DNA of 64,000 nt from Cladobotryum mycophilum (lineage: Eukaryota; Ascomycota; Sordariomycetes; Hypocreales; Hypocreaceae): contig JAVFKD010000004.1 of NCBI GenBank assembly GCA_036429605.1, forward strand, positions 62,001 through 126,000. The letters are read 5' to 3'. This document shows positions 9,921 to 22,491 of this stretch, in pieces. Under the pieces are notes generated by a model. The model did not search any database. It saw nothing but the letters and a program-made list of their open reading frames with translations, and was not told where the DNA came from. Each line of letters begins with the position of its first letter. The first letter of the stretch is position 1. Both the position numbers and the translations under genes were made by a program.

Positions 9921-12852
9921 TCTTGCAACAGTGAAGAGCTATTCGGTTATAGTGCCGACCTCGGCTGGCCGGCCGGCCGGCTAGGATGGCGCTGGCCAAG
10001 ACATCTAAGAACTTGCTTAAGCTCCATCCTGAAAATACAAGTGAGAAAGATAATGGGTCCAAGCAAGGCGAGTCGGCGGATGCAACTCTTGACTTGTGTC
10101 TGCAATCGACATCCTTACTTAATTGGGTCAAATTGTATCAAATTAGCAGGGTCTAATTAGACATCAAAGCCAAACTATGCTTATCACAGCTTAGACTAAA
10201 TCTGGAAAACTCAGTGAGATTCAGTCATAGAACGGATTTATCTTTGACACAGCACGAATAACAAAATTTCGTTTGTAGACCGTCTTTGGCGTCGAAGAAA
10301 TAATTAGTCCTTCCATGCAGGTACGCGTGCTTAGCTGGCTAGCACAAGACCCTTACCGGGCATGCCGTCAGCGGACTGCGTAAGATGAACTGTCGATGGA
10401 ACCGAGAAGCCAAAGCGTACGACGGGCCGAACTGTCGCGAACCTATCACCTTCAATGATTGGACCGGGGTATGGCCGGATCATGACACTAGCTTTGAAGA
10501 GACTGTTTACACGACCGGAGAGTTCGATAAAGGCCGTTCCAACTCTCCGGTCTCGTGGGAAAGGGGAATCTTAACTCCCGATCCCTGTTTGGTAGGGAGG
10601 TAACAATCTTTTATCTTGTGGTAGATCAAGTGCCGCTTTATTTCCGAGCGAGGAGGCGAGCATCTTGTGTCTTCTCTGATGGCTTTGACTTTCATAACAT
10701 AAGTACGAGGTAGGCAGATGCAATTGTAGAAATTTTAGGTACGATGAAAATAGAAAGCAGCTATGAATGACCCCTAAACTACACACTGAGGACTTAACCC
10801 CTCTTTGCTATCAATAACCGTACCCATCCCTTATCAGACATTTACCCCACCGGGTGATCCCATCTGGAGAGTCCGACCTCGTGCTAAAAGAGAAAAGGAG
10901 AACCCCCTATGTCTCCTCTAAGACAAGTGCAACTATGACTCGTGGCTGCCGTTGTACGATACAACCAAATGAAACTGCCATTCAAATCCACAAACGGAGA
11001 AAAAAACATTTTATCGCAGTAAAAGTCCGTACCGTTGTTAGCTAATCTCTTCCGATACGCCCATCATAATAATAATGTCTCGCTACTATGTATGCTCGAG
11101 ATTTTGAGGAGTGGTCGAAATTTCTTCTTTTTTATAACACGTAGAAGGGGCAGTGCCTTGACATATGACTATGTCTGCAAACCATATCAAAGCTAGTAAC
11201 ATTTGGAGTGGGAATTAGAAGTCGGGTGGTGACTCAAACAAAGTTGACTGATTGCCAGTTCACATGAGGGCATTCGACTTTCGCAACGGGGAAGTTATCC
11301 TTTTGTTGGGAAACAGTAAGCCAGAACACACATTGTCCAATGTTGTACACTCATAGTGAGATTACAGGCCGTATGAAGGGAGAAGGTGACTGATCAATGT
11401 GAATTTAGCGTCTCTAAATATAAACACGTCTCAAGATACCTGATAAAGAAACTCTGTTGGCAAGCTTCGCAGTATTAATTTACATAGATTAGGGGTTGCA
11501 GACTTATAGAAGGGGTAAGATCAGGACCTCATTTCAACACATGACTTATTTGTTGCTAATGCTGTACGATTCGATACTTACTATGTGACTTCTAAAAGGC
11601 TACCTCCTATCTTACCCCCTATGCACGTGGTTGTTTGAAGTGGTGTCTTTGTCTTTGGGTCAAGCCAACACGACACCAGTGGATGCTAAACATTGCATAA
11701 ACAACGTAATTTTTCACCAATACATACGTTGCAGGAAATATAGCCTTAGGCTATAACTTATCAGAGGGAATTACATTTTCTGCATTTGCTTGGATTTCTG
11801 TAAGCGACAGAACTTGTCATAATCATCATGATGGCTCATAACCTGTTTATCAATTATCTAGACAATTGAGTACCCGCTACTAAGTCATTTACAGCTTTTT
11901 ACTCTTGTCGCGAAACGCTAGCTTCTTCACGGTCGAATCTACAAATAGTGGCACTGCATCAAGCTGATGTTAGGGTAAGGGTGGGGGAGCTCGAAAGCAG
12001 CTGGTATGGTATGTTTTGATTCCGTGCAAAGTCGATTTAAAGGGCCTCTTGGCAGACCTTCCAATTTAAAAACTAAGATATTAGATAAATAGGTATTTAC
12101 TTGTAGAGATGGCTTAGACAAGAAGCCAGGTCCCGAAAATATTAAGCTATAGCGAGAGTGGTTAAATTATCTTTATAGGGTATATGTAAAAACTATATTA
12201 GTGTTCTCTTACTTCAAACGCATATAACGCGCAGAGTGTCTGAATATGATCCGCATGGTAAAAGGCAGATGCTATTAATCGCGGTTTCCTGCATAACAAT
12301 TTTGACCAAGGCTAGCCAGCAAAGCTCTCTTGTGAAGCGAAAAGAAATATACCGAGTCAGAGAAGACCTCTATATTACTCTAAATTCTACCTCTCTATTT
12401 TTCCTTTCTGTTTATCTTATTAGAAACTCACCCTCTGGAGAGCTATTGAGTGAGTTTATAGGAACGGTAGTGCTTTATGGCGCTTGGTGGAATTTTCTTT
12501 CATGCCCTCATCATGTCTCAAGTCAACTATCAGATGAGGTGAGACAAGCATAGACCGCCGGTCTGGCCGCGTCATGGGATGCCCACTATATTCATTTACA
12601 AGATTATAGATCGGAAATCTGAAAAGCCGTCCCTCAAGCTCATATTTGCCATCTAGATTATCCACTAATACGCCTCGTTGTATATCATGAATACGCATTA
12701 CTCAGATTACTAAGAATAACCATCACAGTAGCAAAAGGATTCTAACTGACCATGTTTCTTTTTTTGACTTGTGTATATACCCGTTCCCATCTCACTATAT
12801 AAATATATAGGGGGCATTTTGAGAAAAATAAATGAAATTACAGTTTTAATTT
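9921..12852. other. Long intergenic stretch
   Basis: About 2.9 kb without a gene I can support. A GC-rich palindromic run of GGCC/CCGG units lies at 9966-9980. A weak inverted pair sharing GGGGTAAGAT lies at 11511-11520 and about 11606-11618. ORFs at 10385-10603 and 12236-12553 have no motifs. The stretch from 12060 on is AT-rich but not RIP-like. Confidence 0.4.
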
Positions 12853-13307
12853 TTAAAACCTTTCAAGTCGAAGCAGTTGATATGAGGCTATTTCGTATGA
12901 GTGGACTCTATCTTAGTCAGCATGGAATAATTAGCTGAGGTAGGGAGGAGAAATTATGGTCGAGACAGAGTCAAAAGTTATAAGTAGACAATGCGCACTT
13001 ACCTCTTCAATGCTTGAACCGCTTTCTTGGCGACATCTTTGCCATATATATATATATATATAAAACATTGTGTTTCCACTCGGATCTCTGGTACATACTC
13101 AAGATTTCCCCGACTTCCAATGTATGGATTGGACATGTCTCCAGGTCGAAATTCCGCGATGCCTGTAGTTGTCCAGCAGCACTCAGTGTATTCTCCCCCA
13201 GATGAATAACCGGTACCAGCCGCGAAGACAGCAGCCTTACAAGCAGCTAAATGCGACTCTGGGACAAGAAAAACAAGATTGAATGCAGTTTGCTCTTTTT
13301 CTTTCAT
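12853..13307 (-). CDS. YqfO/NIF3-like (PII/CutA-type fold) small protein
   Basis: Exon 1 runs from 13307 (or the in-frame ATG at 13331) to 13003 and exon 2 is 12907-12853, with a GTAAGT...GATAG intron; 119 aa from the inner start. The family pattern is clear: TAFNLVFLVPESHL, AVFAAGTGYSSGGEYTECCW, TTTGIAEFRPGDMSNP, GSRGNLEYVPEIRVE, KKAVQALKR, then HSYEIASYQLLRLE after the splice (AHPYEE-V-AY in relatives). It resembles the domain inserted into bacterial YqfO and found alone in fungi; its biochemical role is unsettled. The frame is open upstream to 13529, so the start is uncertain. Oddly, a TA microsatellite encodes the Ile-Tyr run between the strand motif and GKDVAKKAV. Confidence 0.78.
13044..13062. 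repeat. (TA)n microsatellite inside coding sequence
   Basis: Nineteen uninterrupted alternating A and T bases, read on the minus strand as alternating Ile (ATA) and Tyr (TAT) codons of the YqfO/NIF3-like gene. Loss or gain of one dinucleotide would shift the frame. Confidence 0.9.
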
Positions 13308-13331
13308 TTGAGTGTCTGTCTTGAGCCTCAT

Positions 13332-15626
13332 TTTAACTCCAGAAGCAGCTTTCAGGAGTAAATGCCAACATAGAGATGAAATGGAGCCTCCTCTGAGCTT
13401 GTCTGGAGAATAATTTTTGATAGAAGGGCAGAAGGTCGTCGGCCATGATCGTGAATGTGATGGTTTTTTTTGCTGTAGCTTGTAGGGAAAGATATGATAG
13501 TGGACGATATTGTTGCCAAATTTAACCATGGGATTCTTGAGAAAAACCTCACATTCTCTTTGCTACTCACCTATAAGCATACCGCATCTCCTCAAACAAG
13601 TGGGACATCTAGCGCGTGCCTGTCCTTATTTTCTTGTTTATAAAACATAAGTTATGATGTCCAATTGGACTTGACTGTTCTAAAACAAAACCATGTCTTG
13701 ATTTTCTGGAGCCCGGCGGGCCTGATCAGCTGAAATCAAGGGTTAAGTCGGTGCAGGCTTGTCTTGATCCTTGTCATTCTACTGCACCGCAGTGGCAGGT
13801 GATCTATTGGCATCGGTGTTCAGATTATCTACTTAAGGAGCTTCGATGAGATGCTTGACTACGTAAATAAAGATGAAAGACTGTTATATTGGTTTTATAG
13901 ACCCCGATATCCGTTGAGCACAAATCAGGGCAGACAGCTAACGATCTCGCCTGGAGCGGTAGATCCCGTTTCTAGTATTATCGATTAATGCCCCACCCTT
14001 CCGAAAATGGAAATCCGAGGTCTCCCGGACCTTTCACAAGGTACTCCGTACGGAGTACATGTTTGGAATCATCTCCAGCAACAGGTACCCACGGACACTC
14101 AGCAATGGATTGTTAGGCAACACTTGGCAACACGAAGATTTTCGAGGCCCGTTAACAGAGCTCTCTGACCTTTCACGCGCACTAATCATAACCTACTAGG
14201 TAACTATCCACACATGTGTCGCATCTCGTTGTAGTTATTCCGTACTCTCCATAGCAAGATGTAATACACAACAGGGAAAGTAAACCATCTTCAACTCGAT
14301 ATTCCCAACGTGAATTAACTTCATTTGGCGTTCATTAACGTTCTTCTACGCCGCATTGCCCATTAAACTTACCCTTGCTCAGATGTTAATTTCTTCCCAT
14401 GGATTACCTTCGCTTACTTCTCAAGATGTTTCCATCATTATACCCTACCCTAAACCATGCGTTTGAGTAAAAGTTCCGGCTCGACGGTCTGTTGTAGTAT
14501 TTGACCAAGAATATGGTGAGAAAAATGTCGCCGATGCAACTATGACTGGGAATGCGGCAGGTTTGCTGCAGTGAGAAAATATATCTCTTTTCGGAATACG
14601 AAAACCTTTCCGCTTAAGCTGCCGGTGACTCGTAAAACGAACATATGTACTAACCAATTATGCCTCGCCAAAACCGTGATTTGTAATAACTACATTGACT
14701 CCTTTATGTCTGTTGAGAGCGTTCTACGACACACCGTGTTAAGGCTTATCATGCATCCCGTAAACGCATTCGAAATACGAGAGTATGTTTCAAGGGTAAT
14801 GTAATTTAGATAATATTTTCTCTCCTAGTAAGAAAGAGAATGATGGTAATTTGGTAGAGACATAAACTATACTTCTGAACTATCAACCTATGCTCATCGG
14901 AAAATACAGCCTAAATAAAAGGAACAATGCAATCATTTTGCAAGTCGAAGAATTATAAGATCTCATAATACAACTGGGTCATGATAGTTTCCTATGTTGA
15001 CTCTTCCATGCCGTGAGGCGGCTACCTGTCTCTAGCGATGAATGGACCCCCTTGGAACAACGGCGGCGATAGCCGAGCTACAATTGAACTCTTTAAGCTT
15101 ATACCAGGAACTCATGACCATTTTTATAGATCTGTAAACACTGCTATTAAGCTATTATAGTGGGTCGACTCGGTCGAGTAGATAGATCCATTCTATTCAT
15201 CCGAAATCTTTGACAGCAGTGACCTTTGGATGCCAAGACTGGGCTCTTTCCCAGACTAAAACGTGTTTATTTTCCTAGGTAAGTTTCTTTTTTTGTTTAC
15301 CAGCATTCAAGTGCCCAAAGTCGCTAGTAAGCACAGATAATTAACCGAGTTCTTCTGTTCTCGTCTCTGGGGCTTTACTGGATGCATAATTGGTGTGCTC
15401 TGTGGGGTATCTTATGAGCCTCCATGGTGTTCTCCGTAAAACGCCCACTGCGACCCTGTTACTGGTGACAGAACCCCACGCCACGGCTGGTATGTACAGC
15501 CATAGATCCTTTCGTACCCGCAGAAAGATGGATGTTACGAGGATGAATGTGCTCATGCATTTGCTGGAACTCTTTGCTTGCCATACTATCAGTGTAGACA
15601 AGTAATGGTACTCGCGGAGATAGATA
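13332..15626. other. Intergenic
   Basis: No supported gene over about 2.3 kb. It contains an 18-bp perfect palindrome (14041-14058). Overlapping ORFs on both strands at 15341-15605 have no motif that I recognise; the minus-strand one (86 codons) looks somewhat protein-like but has no family call. Confidence 0.4.
14041..14058. repeat. 18-bp perfect palindrome GTACTCCGTACGGAGTAC
   Basis: The sequence is perfectly self-complementary. The half unit TACGGAGTA occurs again at about 36887-36895, and a related TCCGTACTC lies near 14240. The motif is common in Pezizomycotina non-coding DNA as I remember it. The function is unknown. Confidence 0.75.
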
Positions 15627-15726
15627 CATGTCTACTAAGGCTAGTGCGAGCCCCTCTCGTTTGTATATAAATTTTTACTTTCCCCTCTCAAGATTTGGTC
15701 TAATTAATTTGACTAGAGTTGCATCT

Positions 15727-17472
15727 ATGGCTTTTGTTTCTGGTGGCATGATCTTCCCGGTGGGCACTTTGCCCGCTGCTCTTTATATCGCCTGCCTTTG
15801 TATCTATCGACTGTACTTCTCGCCTATTGCTCATATTCCTGGCCCTTTCCTTGCTAGATTGACCTTTTGGTACGAGTTCTACTTTGATGCTATTTGAAAG
15901 GGGCAGTACATCTGGAAGATTGAAGAGCTTCACAAACAATACGGCCCTATTATTCGCATTAGTCCCGAAGAGGTACACATCAGAGACTCAGATTTCTACG
16001 ACGACGTATATAGCGGCCCTGGACGAAGGCGAAACAAACGGCGAAGAGTCAATCGGGCTCATGGAGGTAGAGAAGACTCCGTTCTTGTTACGATTGAGCA
16101 TGACCTCCATTGAAAGAGGCGTGGTGCTTTGAGCCCATTCTTTTCCAAAGGCAAGGTCCGCAGTCTGCAGCCGAATATTGTCGCTTTGATAGAGTGTCTC
16201 TTGGAACGGTTTGATCAATTTGCGCGCACAGAAGAGCCAATACAAGCTTCGGATGCTTTTGCGGCCTTGTCTTACGGTATTATCTCTGTATTTCCCTCTG
16301 TTATTTTCTTTATCCCAATCTAACTAAGAGATCCATCTAGATATTGGGTATGAGTATACATTTGGGTTTAATGAAGGCCACATCGTCGCTCATGATTTTG
16401 CCCCTGGCTTCCGCAAGGTATCCCAGAAAGGCGGAGCTGTAATCCACATCTCCAAGGCATTTCCATGGCTACCCGCCTTTTTGGAGGGTATTCCCGAATC
16501 CATTGCTCTAAAATTGGAACCTGATATGGTTGCATTCACTTAGTCACAACAGGTAAGCAGCCGCATGCTTCTCAACTCTCAACTGGCAAGTATTGAAACC
16601 GCTCTAACTACTTGCTGGGGATAGAACGTCAAAAGAATTTGCCTCGATATATGCAATTGTCGCATGAATGGGAGAGATAAATCACCAAGTGGATCTCAGA
16701 AGACGATATTTCATACCGTCTTGGACAATCCAAATGTTCCCGAATCTGAAAAACAGCACAAAAGACTATGGCAAGATGGCTACTCAGTAGTAGCTGCTGG
16801 TACAATTACAACATCCGAAACTCCCAGTTGGTGTTTTTACGGCCTTCTCACACGCCCACACACTCTACGTCATCTTAAGGATGAGCTACGAGAGGTAATG
16901 CCATACATAATGTCTCCAGCACCGCCGGTAACCGAATTGGAGAAGTTGCCATACTTGACTGGTGTGATCAATGAAGCTTTGCGTCTCTCAAATGGCGTAA
17001 CCGTCCGAGAGCCGCTCATTGACCCAGACCAGCCCATTATCTACACGGTCAAAACAGAAGGAATGGGAGGGAGCAGAAGATTGTTGTGCCACCCAACACA
17101 CCTGTTAGCATGACGCCACTCCTCGTACATTTTGACCAGGAGGTGTTTCCTGAGCCACACCAGTTTGCGCCTGAGCGTTGGATACCCGGTTCTGGCTTCC
17201 CACTGGCCAACCCCAAATACTTTGTACCATTCTTCAGAGGTACTCGTATGTGTCTCGGTGTAAATTTAGCTTAAACGGAGATGTATCTAGTTCTGGCCAT
17301 GCTATTCCGGCGATACGGAAGCCATGACGTGCGAGACCCTGGTGATAAAGGGTGGTTTGAACTTTTTGACTTTGACTTTGAACGGGACCTTGCTATTGTG
17401 GGCGATGGACTGCTACCAATATATTCAAGTGAGAGAAAAGGAGCCAGAATACTCATTAGAACAGATGGATAG
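15727..17472 (+). pseudogene. Cytochrome P450 pseudogene (trichodiene-oxygenase-like)
   Basis: An N-terminal anchor and hinge (LYFSPIAHIPGPFLARL) are followed by IWKIEELHKQYGPIIRISPEEVHI, DIGYEYTFGF, VVAAGTITTSE (I helix), ExxR in VINEALRLS, PERW, and the haem loop PFFRGTRMCLG with its cysteine. Introns at about 16277-16340 and 16553-16624 are still recognisable. The frame is broken by TGA at 15895-15897, TGA at 16111-16113, TAG at 16541-16543, TAA at 17272-17274, and a one-base shift between about 17060 and 17086. The lesions are spread over the gene, so no single product is possible. Fungal P450s of this type oxidise terpenoids and related metabolites at the ER. An in-frame upstream ATG exists at 15628. 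Confidence 0.9.
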
Positions 17473-17996
17473 GCTAATCGTCCATAGTCAATGAATTAAA
17501 GGATTGGACGGGGTGAGGGTTCGAGTCGTCAATGTCAATGTTGTGGTGGCCAGGGCGGTGGGCTGTTGCTGTGTCGGCCCCTGTTGGCGGGATAGAACTG
17601 AAACCACGTTATCATACTCATGTATTCCTTGATTCATCAATTATCACCAGATTGAAGTCTATTGAACTATGTGGAGTTGTCGTAAATACAGCGCTGACTT
17701 GATTCTTTCGGGGCCGGCCCGAGTTTATGAAATTTCGGCATCGCTTGAATATCCCGAGACCCGACCTCGGACAATTTCAGCAGTGAATTCTCTAAAACAG
17801 CCAATGCCCGTAGCCTCGGTGTTCTATTTGAGACCCATAGCATCTATTTAATGGCCAGTCAGGGCTTGTGCATGCAAATATTATTATAGTCTTGTTGGTA
17901 TTATATGCTGCTCAACCTAATATAAGCAGAATCTATTGTCCACGTCTTTGCAGTCCCTCAGCATCTTTTGTTTGACTTGCTGCACATATTCTAAAC
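17473..17996. other. Intergenic, promoter of the FAD monooxygenase
   Basis: A GTTCGAGTC string at about 17519 resembles a tRNA B box, but no acceptor stem or A box fits around it. No gene is seen. Confidence 0.5.
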
Positions 17997-19342
17997 ATGT
18001 CTCACATTCAAAAGGTATCTAAGCTTGGAAAATGCAAAGAGTTTATAATATTCTGCAGCTTTTGCTGATAGATTGTTGGTAACAGGCAATTATTATTGGC
18101 GCTGGCCCGGCGGGATTGGCTGCTGCTCTGCGACTGAAAATGTTCAATGGGATTGATAGCACAGTGTACGAGGTCCGATCAGAACCAACAACGCTCGGTG
18201 GCGCTGTCTATATTCCATCCAACGGCCTTTCGCTCCTCAATCGACTCAACGTTTTTGATGAGCTTGCCTCTCGAGCTTTTGCATCACCGCTATTGAAGAT
18301 TCACTCCATGCAGGGAAGCATCCTTGGAGAGGTGGACATGGTAAGCTGGAGCCGCGAAAAGCTCGGGTTCGGCCTAATGCGCGTGTTGAGAAGCGATCTT
18401 GTTGACATACTGCTTGGAGCAACGGAGAAGAACAATATTCCGGTTCATTTCGGGAAGAGCCTGATGAAAATCACGGAAGATGAGAACCATGTTACAATCG
18501 AATTTTCAGACGGCACTACAGAGACGGCTGATGTACTGCTAGGCTGCGATGGTATCCATTCCACAGTTCGCAAGTTGCATGTCAGCCCTGAGGTAGAACC
18601 CGAATACACCGGGCTTTCTACTATGTTCTCCATTCTGCCTACCTCCCATCTGTCAGAACAACACCGTTCACTGGACAGTGCACTACACGTTACATTGACG
18701 CCAGAGGGCATGTTTGCCGTGACACCATGCACTGCCTCTGGCGACAAATTGTATTGGTTTTACTCGCGCGAGGTCGCCATTCCCGGTGGCGAGGATAATC
18801 GCGAAGGATGGGAGGCTTTCAGCAAGAAAGAGGTAGAGGGCTTCAAGGATAATCTACAGCGAGTTATTCGTGATGCATCAGGTGAGTGGGCGGGTCGTAT
18901 GCGTGAGGTCATCTATAAAACAGACACCATCAAGTTCTACCCCGTCTACACGATGCCTCCAGCTGCCATCTGGTCTACAAAACGATGCCTGCTCTTGGGG
19001 GATGCTGCGCATGCAATGCCGCCTCATGCGGGCCAAGGCACATCAATGGCTTTAGAAGACGTTTTTATGCTTTCTCGACTACTGGAGAATTCGTCCAACC
19101 CGCTGTCGGAAGTCTTCCGAATGTACGAAGCCATCCGACGACCGCGAGTTGAGGCCATTGCGCGTATATCGGCAAGCAATGGAGATATGAGAAGGACTCT
19201 GAGTCCATTTGGTCATAAGATGAAAGAAGTGGCAGTCGGGGTAGGCTTCTGGTTATACAATGCTACGGGTTTGCAGAAATGGGCAGTTGGCATGAATCAA
19301 AAGGATTACGCCTATGATATCATGGCGGAGTCTATTGAATGA
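17997..19342 (+). CDS. FAD-dependent monooxygenase (salicylate hydroxylase-like), complete
   Basis: A 6-codon first exon (17997-18014, MSHIQK) joins across a 71-nt intron to exon 2 (18086-19342); 424 aa. The dinucleotide-binding motif GAGPAG is at residues 11-16, a DG motif is in GCDGIHSTVRK, and the GD motif is in LLLGDAAHAMPPHAGQG, followed by RRPRVEA. All three flavin signatures of group A monooxygenases are intact, and length is normal for the family. The start is fixed by the need for the splice to complete the first beta strand before GAGPAG. The gene lies 525 bp behind the decayed P450 in the same orientation, and an hAT element sits 180 bp downstream. It hydroxylates an unknown aromatic or polyketide-like substrate with NAD(P)H. 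It has no signal peptide and is probably cytosolic. Confidence 0.9.
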
Positions 19343-19514
19343 AAGTGGGCTCCTGGTTGTCGATATTTGTTCTTTGTCCACATTTTGCCTGCCTGCATTG
19401 TGTGGGAATCATTAAATTTATCAATATTTGTAGCATTCTTATTATAAGCTTGCAGCATCTAGACTGAAGTAATTTCTTCAGGCTCTTTATATTACCTTGA
19501 AATCTTCTTGGGTA

Positions 19515-19522
19515 GGTCACAT
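19515..19522. repeat. Left 8-bp target site duplication GGTCACAT
   Basis: Identical to 22126-22133 on the other side of the AT-rich element. Eight base pairs is the hallmark length for hAT transposons. Confidence 0.93.
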
Positions 19523-22125
19523 CAGGGTGGGCTAGAATACAGTATTCGGATTATAAATGAATACTACTGAATAATCTAGGTTATTCTAAATTATTTAGTA
19601 TTCTAAATAAATTAAATAATCTATATACTATTTTACTTTTAAGCAATAATATATTTTATTTTTATTTATATAATTTTTAATTAAATAAATATATTTATAT
19701 AAATATAAAAAAAATATAAATTTTTTTATTTTTTTATTAATTTAAAAATATAATTAATTAAATTTATTTAAAAATATAATTAATTTTTAATAAATAAAAT
19801 ATTAAATTAATATTAATATTTTAAATATTTTTTTTAATTATATTTAATAATAATTAAAATTTTTTTAAAAGATTATATAATATATAATTAAAAAAGAATA
19901 TTTTAATAATTAAATAAAAAAATCTAAAATATTATTATTTTTAATTTAATTTATATTATTATATTATTAATAATTAGTTTTTAATATTATAAAAATTTTT
20001 TAAAATATAATTTTTATATTTATTTTTATTTAAAAAATAAATTATTTAAAATTTTATATTTAAAATTATTTTAATAAAATAAATAAAACTTTTATTAATT
20101 TTAATAAAAAACTAATTTTTTGTATATAAAATTTATAATTAAATTAAAAATAATAATATTTTATAATATATTATTTAAAAAACTTTTATAATTTTAAAAA
20201 TTATTTATTTTTATTTTAGTTTTTAAATATATTATATATATTTTATATAAAGAATTAAATAAAAAATTAAATTAATAATATAATAAATAAATAAATCTAT
20301 TAAACTATAATATTTATTAAAAATTATTTATATTATATTTAATTATAAAATTAAATATTTATTTTATATATAAATCTTTTATTATATTAATATTAATAAT
20401 TAATTAAATAAATATAATAATAATAATAATTATAAAAAGATTTATTAAAAAATTATTTAAGTATTTAATTATAATATTTATATAAAATAAAATATTAAAA
20501 ATAATTATATTATTATTTTTAGTTTTAAATATTATTTTTATAAATAATTTTAAAATACTTTTAATTATATAAAATTATATTTAATTTTTAAAAATAAAAA
20601 GGTTATTTTTAAATTAAAAAAAAATCTTTTATAATAAAGGTTAATAATAAATTTAAGTTTGAAGATAATTATAATTATTATATATTAATTATTTTATTAA
20701 ATTTAATTATTTAATAAAATTATTTATTTAATATAATTTTTAAATATTTTTATATAAAAAACTAAAGTTTAAATATAAATAATAATATTATATAATTTAT
20801 TAAAAGATTTAAAAAACTAAAACTTTATAATATAAGTAAAGATTATAATAGTTTATATTATATTAAGCTTATTTTTATTAAAATCTAATATTTTTATTTT
20901 TTTATATATATTTATTATTTTTAAGGTTTTTATAAAAATAAAATTTTAAAAAAAATATTTATATAATAAAATTAATAATATAATTAAAATAATAAAGTTT
21001 ATTTTAAATTAAAAATTAATTAATAATATAATTTTTTATAAAATAATTATTAATATAATAATAAAATATATTATTAATTATAAAATTATTATTTATAATA
21101 ATATTAAACTTTTATATAATATTATATTTTTTTAAAATTAATTTTAAAATATTAAATTATTTTTTTAAAATAATTTATAATTATATAAAAATTAAATAAT
21201 ACTTTTTAAAATTTATAATATTAATTAATAAAATAAATATAAATTTTAAAAAAAATAATAATTTAAAAAAATTTAAATATTTAATAAAAAATAAATATTA
21301 AAAAAGTTAATTAAAATTATTTTTATATAATATTTTAAGATTTAATAAAAGATTTTTTAATTAAAATTAATATATTTAAATAAAAATAAAAATTTTTTTA
21401 TTTAATTAAGAGTTAAGAGTTATATAAAAAGTATAGAATTTTAGTTATTTTATAATTTAATATAATAGATTTTATATAATAATTATTATAATTAAAGCTT
21501 ATTAAATTATTTTTTTTATTAAATGTTTTAAATAAAATCTTTAAAATAAGTTTTTTATTTTTTTTAGTTTTTTTAATATAATTAAATAATTAAAATAATT
21601 ATATTTTAATAATAGTTTAAAAAAAATTTAATTCTTAATATTAATATTATATTTTATATAAAAATATAAATACTTAAAATTAATAATTATTAAAATAAAA
21701 TATTTATAATAATAATAATAGATTATTAATTTTTTATTTTTTAAATTTTTATTTAATTTATTTTTTTATAATATATAAATATAAACTTTAAAAATATTTT
21801 TTTTAATAAAATATATTAATATAAATTAATAAAATTTAATATTAATTTAAAAAATAATTTAAAAAATAAAATATTTAGTTTTTTTATTTTATATATAATT
21901 ATTATAATATATAAAATATTAAATAAATATTATAAATTAAAATAAAAAATATAATAGTTTTAAAAAAAATTAGAAAAATTAATTAATTAAATGGAATTAT
22001 TACAAAAAAAAGTATTTTATATTAATATTTTTATTAGTATTTTAAATTATTTAATTAAATAATCTTATTTGGAATATAAATTATTCTAAATATTATTTTA
22101 ATTATTTTTATTCCCGCCCACCCTG
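19523..22125. mobile_element. RIP-degraded hAT-family DNA transposon, 2603 bp
   Basis: The ends are inverted copies starting CAGGGTGGGC (19523) and ending GCCCACCCTG (22125), typical of hAT termini, with an 8-bp direct duplication on each side. Between about 19560 and 22100 the sequence is almost only A and T, with no ORF, as expected for heavy C-to-T mutation on both strands by RIP. The length fits an autonomous hAT that once held a transposase. Only the last few dozen bases at each end keep normal composition. Strand of the lost transposase cannot be told. Confidence 0.9.
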
Positions 22126-22133
22126 GGTCACAT
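22126..22133. repeat. Right 8-bp target site duplication GGTCACAT
   Basis: Matches 19515-19522 exactly. Confidence 0.93.
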
Positions 22134-22491
22134 CAAGATTCCCCCTAATAGTTCACTGGGGGCGAGACTGCTCGGCAAGTTGGGCCTCATAGCTTGGCAG
22201 GGGCGCATGCTCATAGTGTCATACAAATCACTAAATTTTGGTTACGACAAATGTTTATGGGTTTCTAGACACTTAACTTGCGGTATGTTGACAAATTATA
22301 ATACTGCTTTTAATATTAGACTTGGAGGATTAGCCGATGTGATTAACAGGCAGACCGAATTCGCCGGATTATTAGGGCCGGAGTTTGGAAGTGGTGGTAT
22401 GACGTGAGCGACATATAACAGCGTCGGATGAACTGCACGAGATAGCGATACTGGAGATCACACTGTTGACACAACACAACACACCTCCGTT
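22134..22491. other. Intergenic, upstream of the amidohydrolase
   Basis: Normal base composition resumes. An ORF at 22180-22407 has no motif. No gene is called. Confidence 0.45.

Noticed and set aside
11503..11622. Possible small MITE from an inverted GGGGTAAGAT pair
   Set aside because: Only about 10-15 imperfect bases pair and no target duplication is seen.
15341..15605. Overlapping ORFs on both strands upstream of the P450 relic
   Set aside because: Neither frame shows a family motif, and they cannot both be coding.
17510..17530. tRNA-like B box (GGTTCGAGTC)
   Set aside because: No A box at the right distance and no acceptor-stem pairing around it.
19560..22100. AT-rich block as a centromere or mitochondrial insertion
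   Set aside because: It is bounded exactly by inverted ends and an 8-bp duplication, so it is a transposon.
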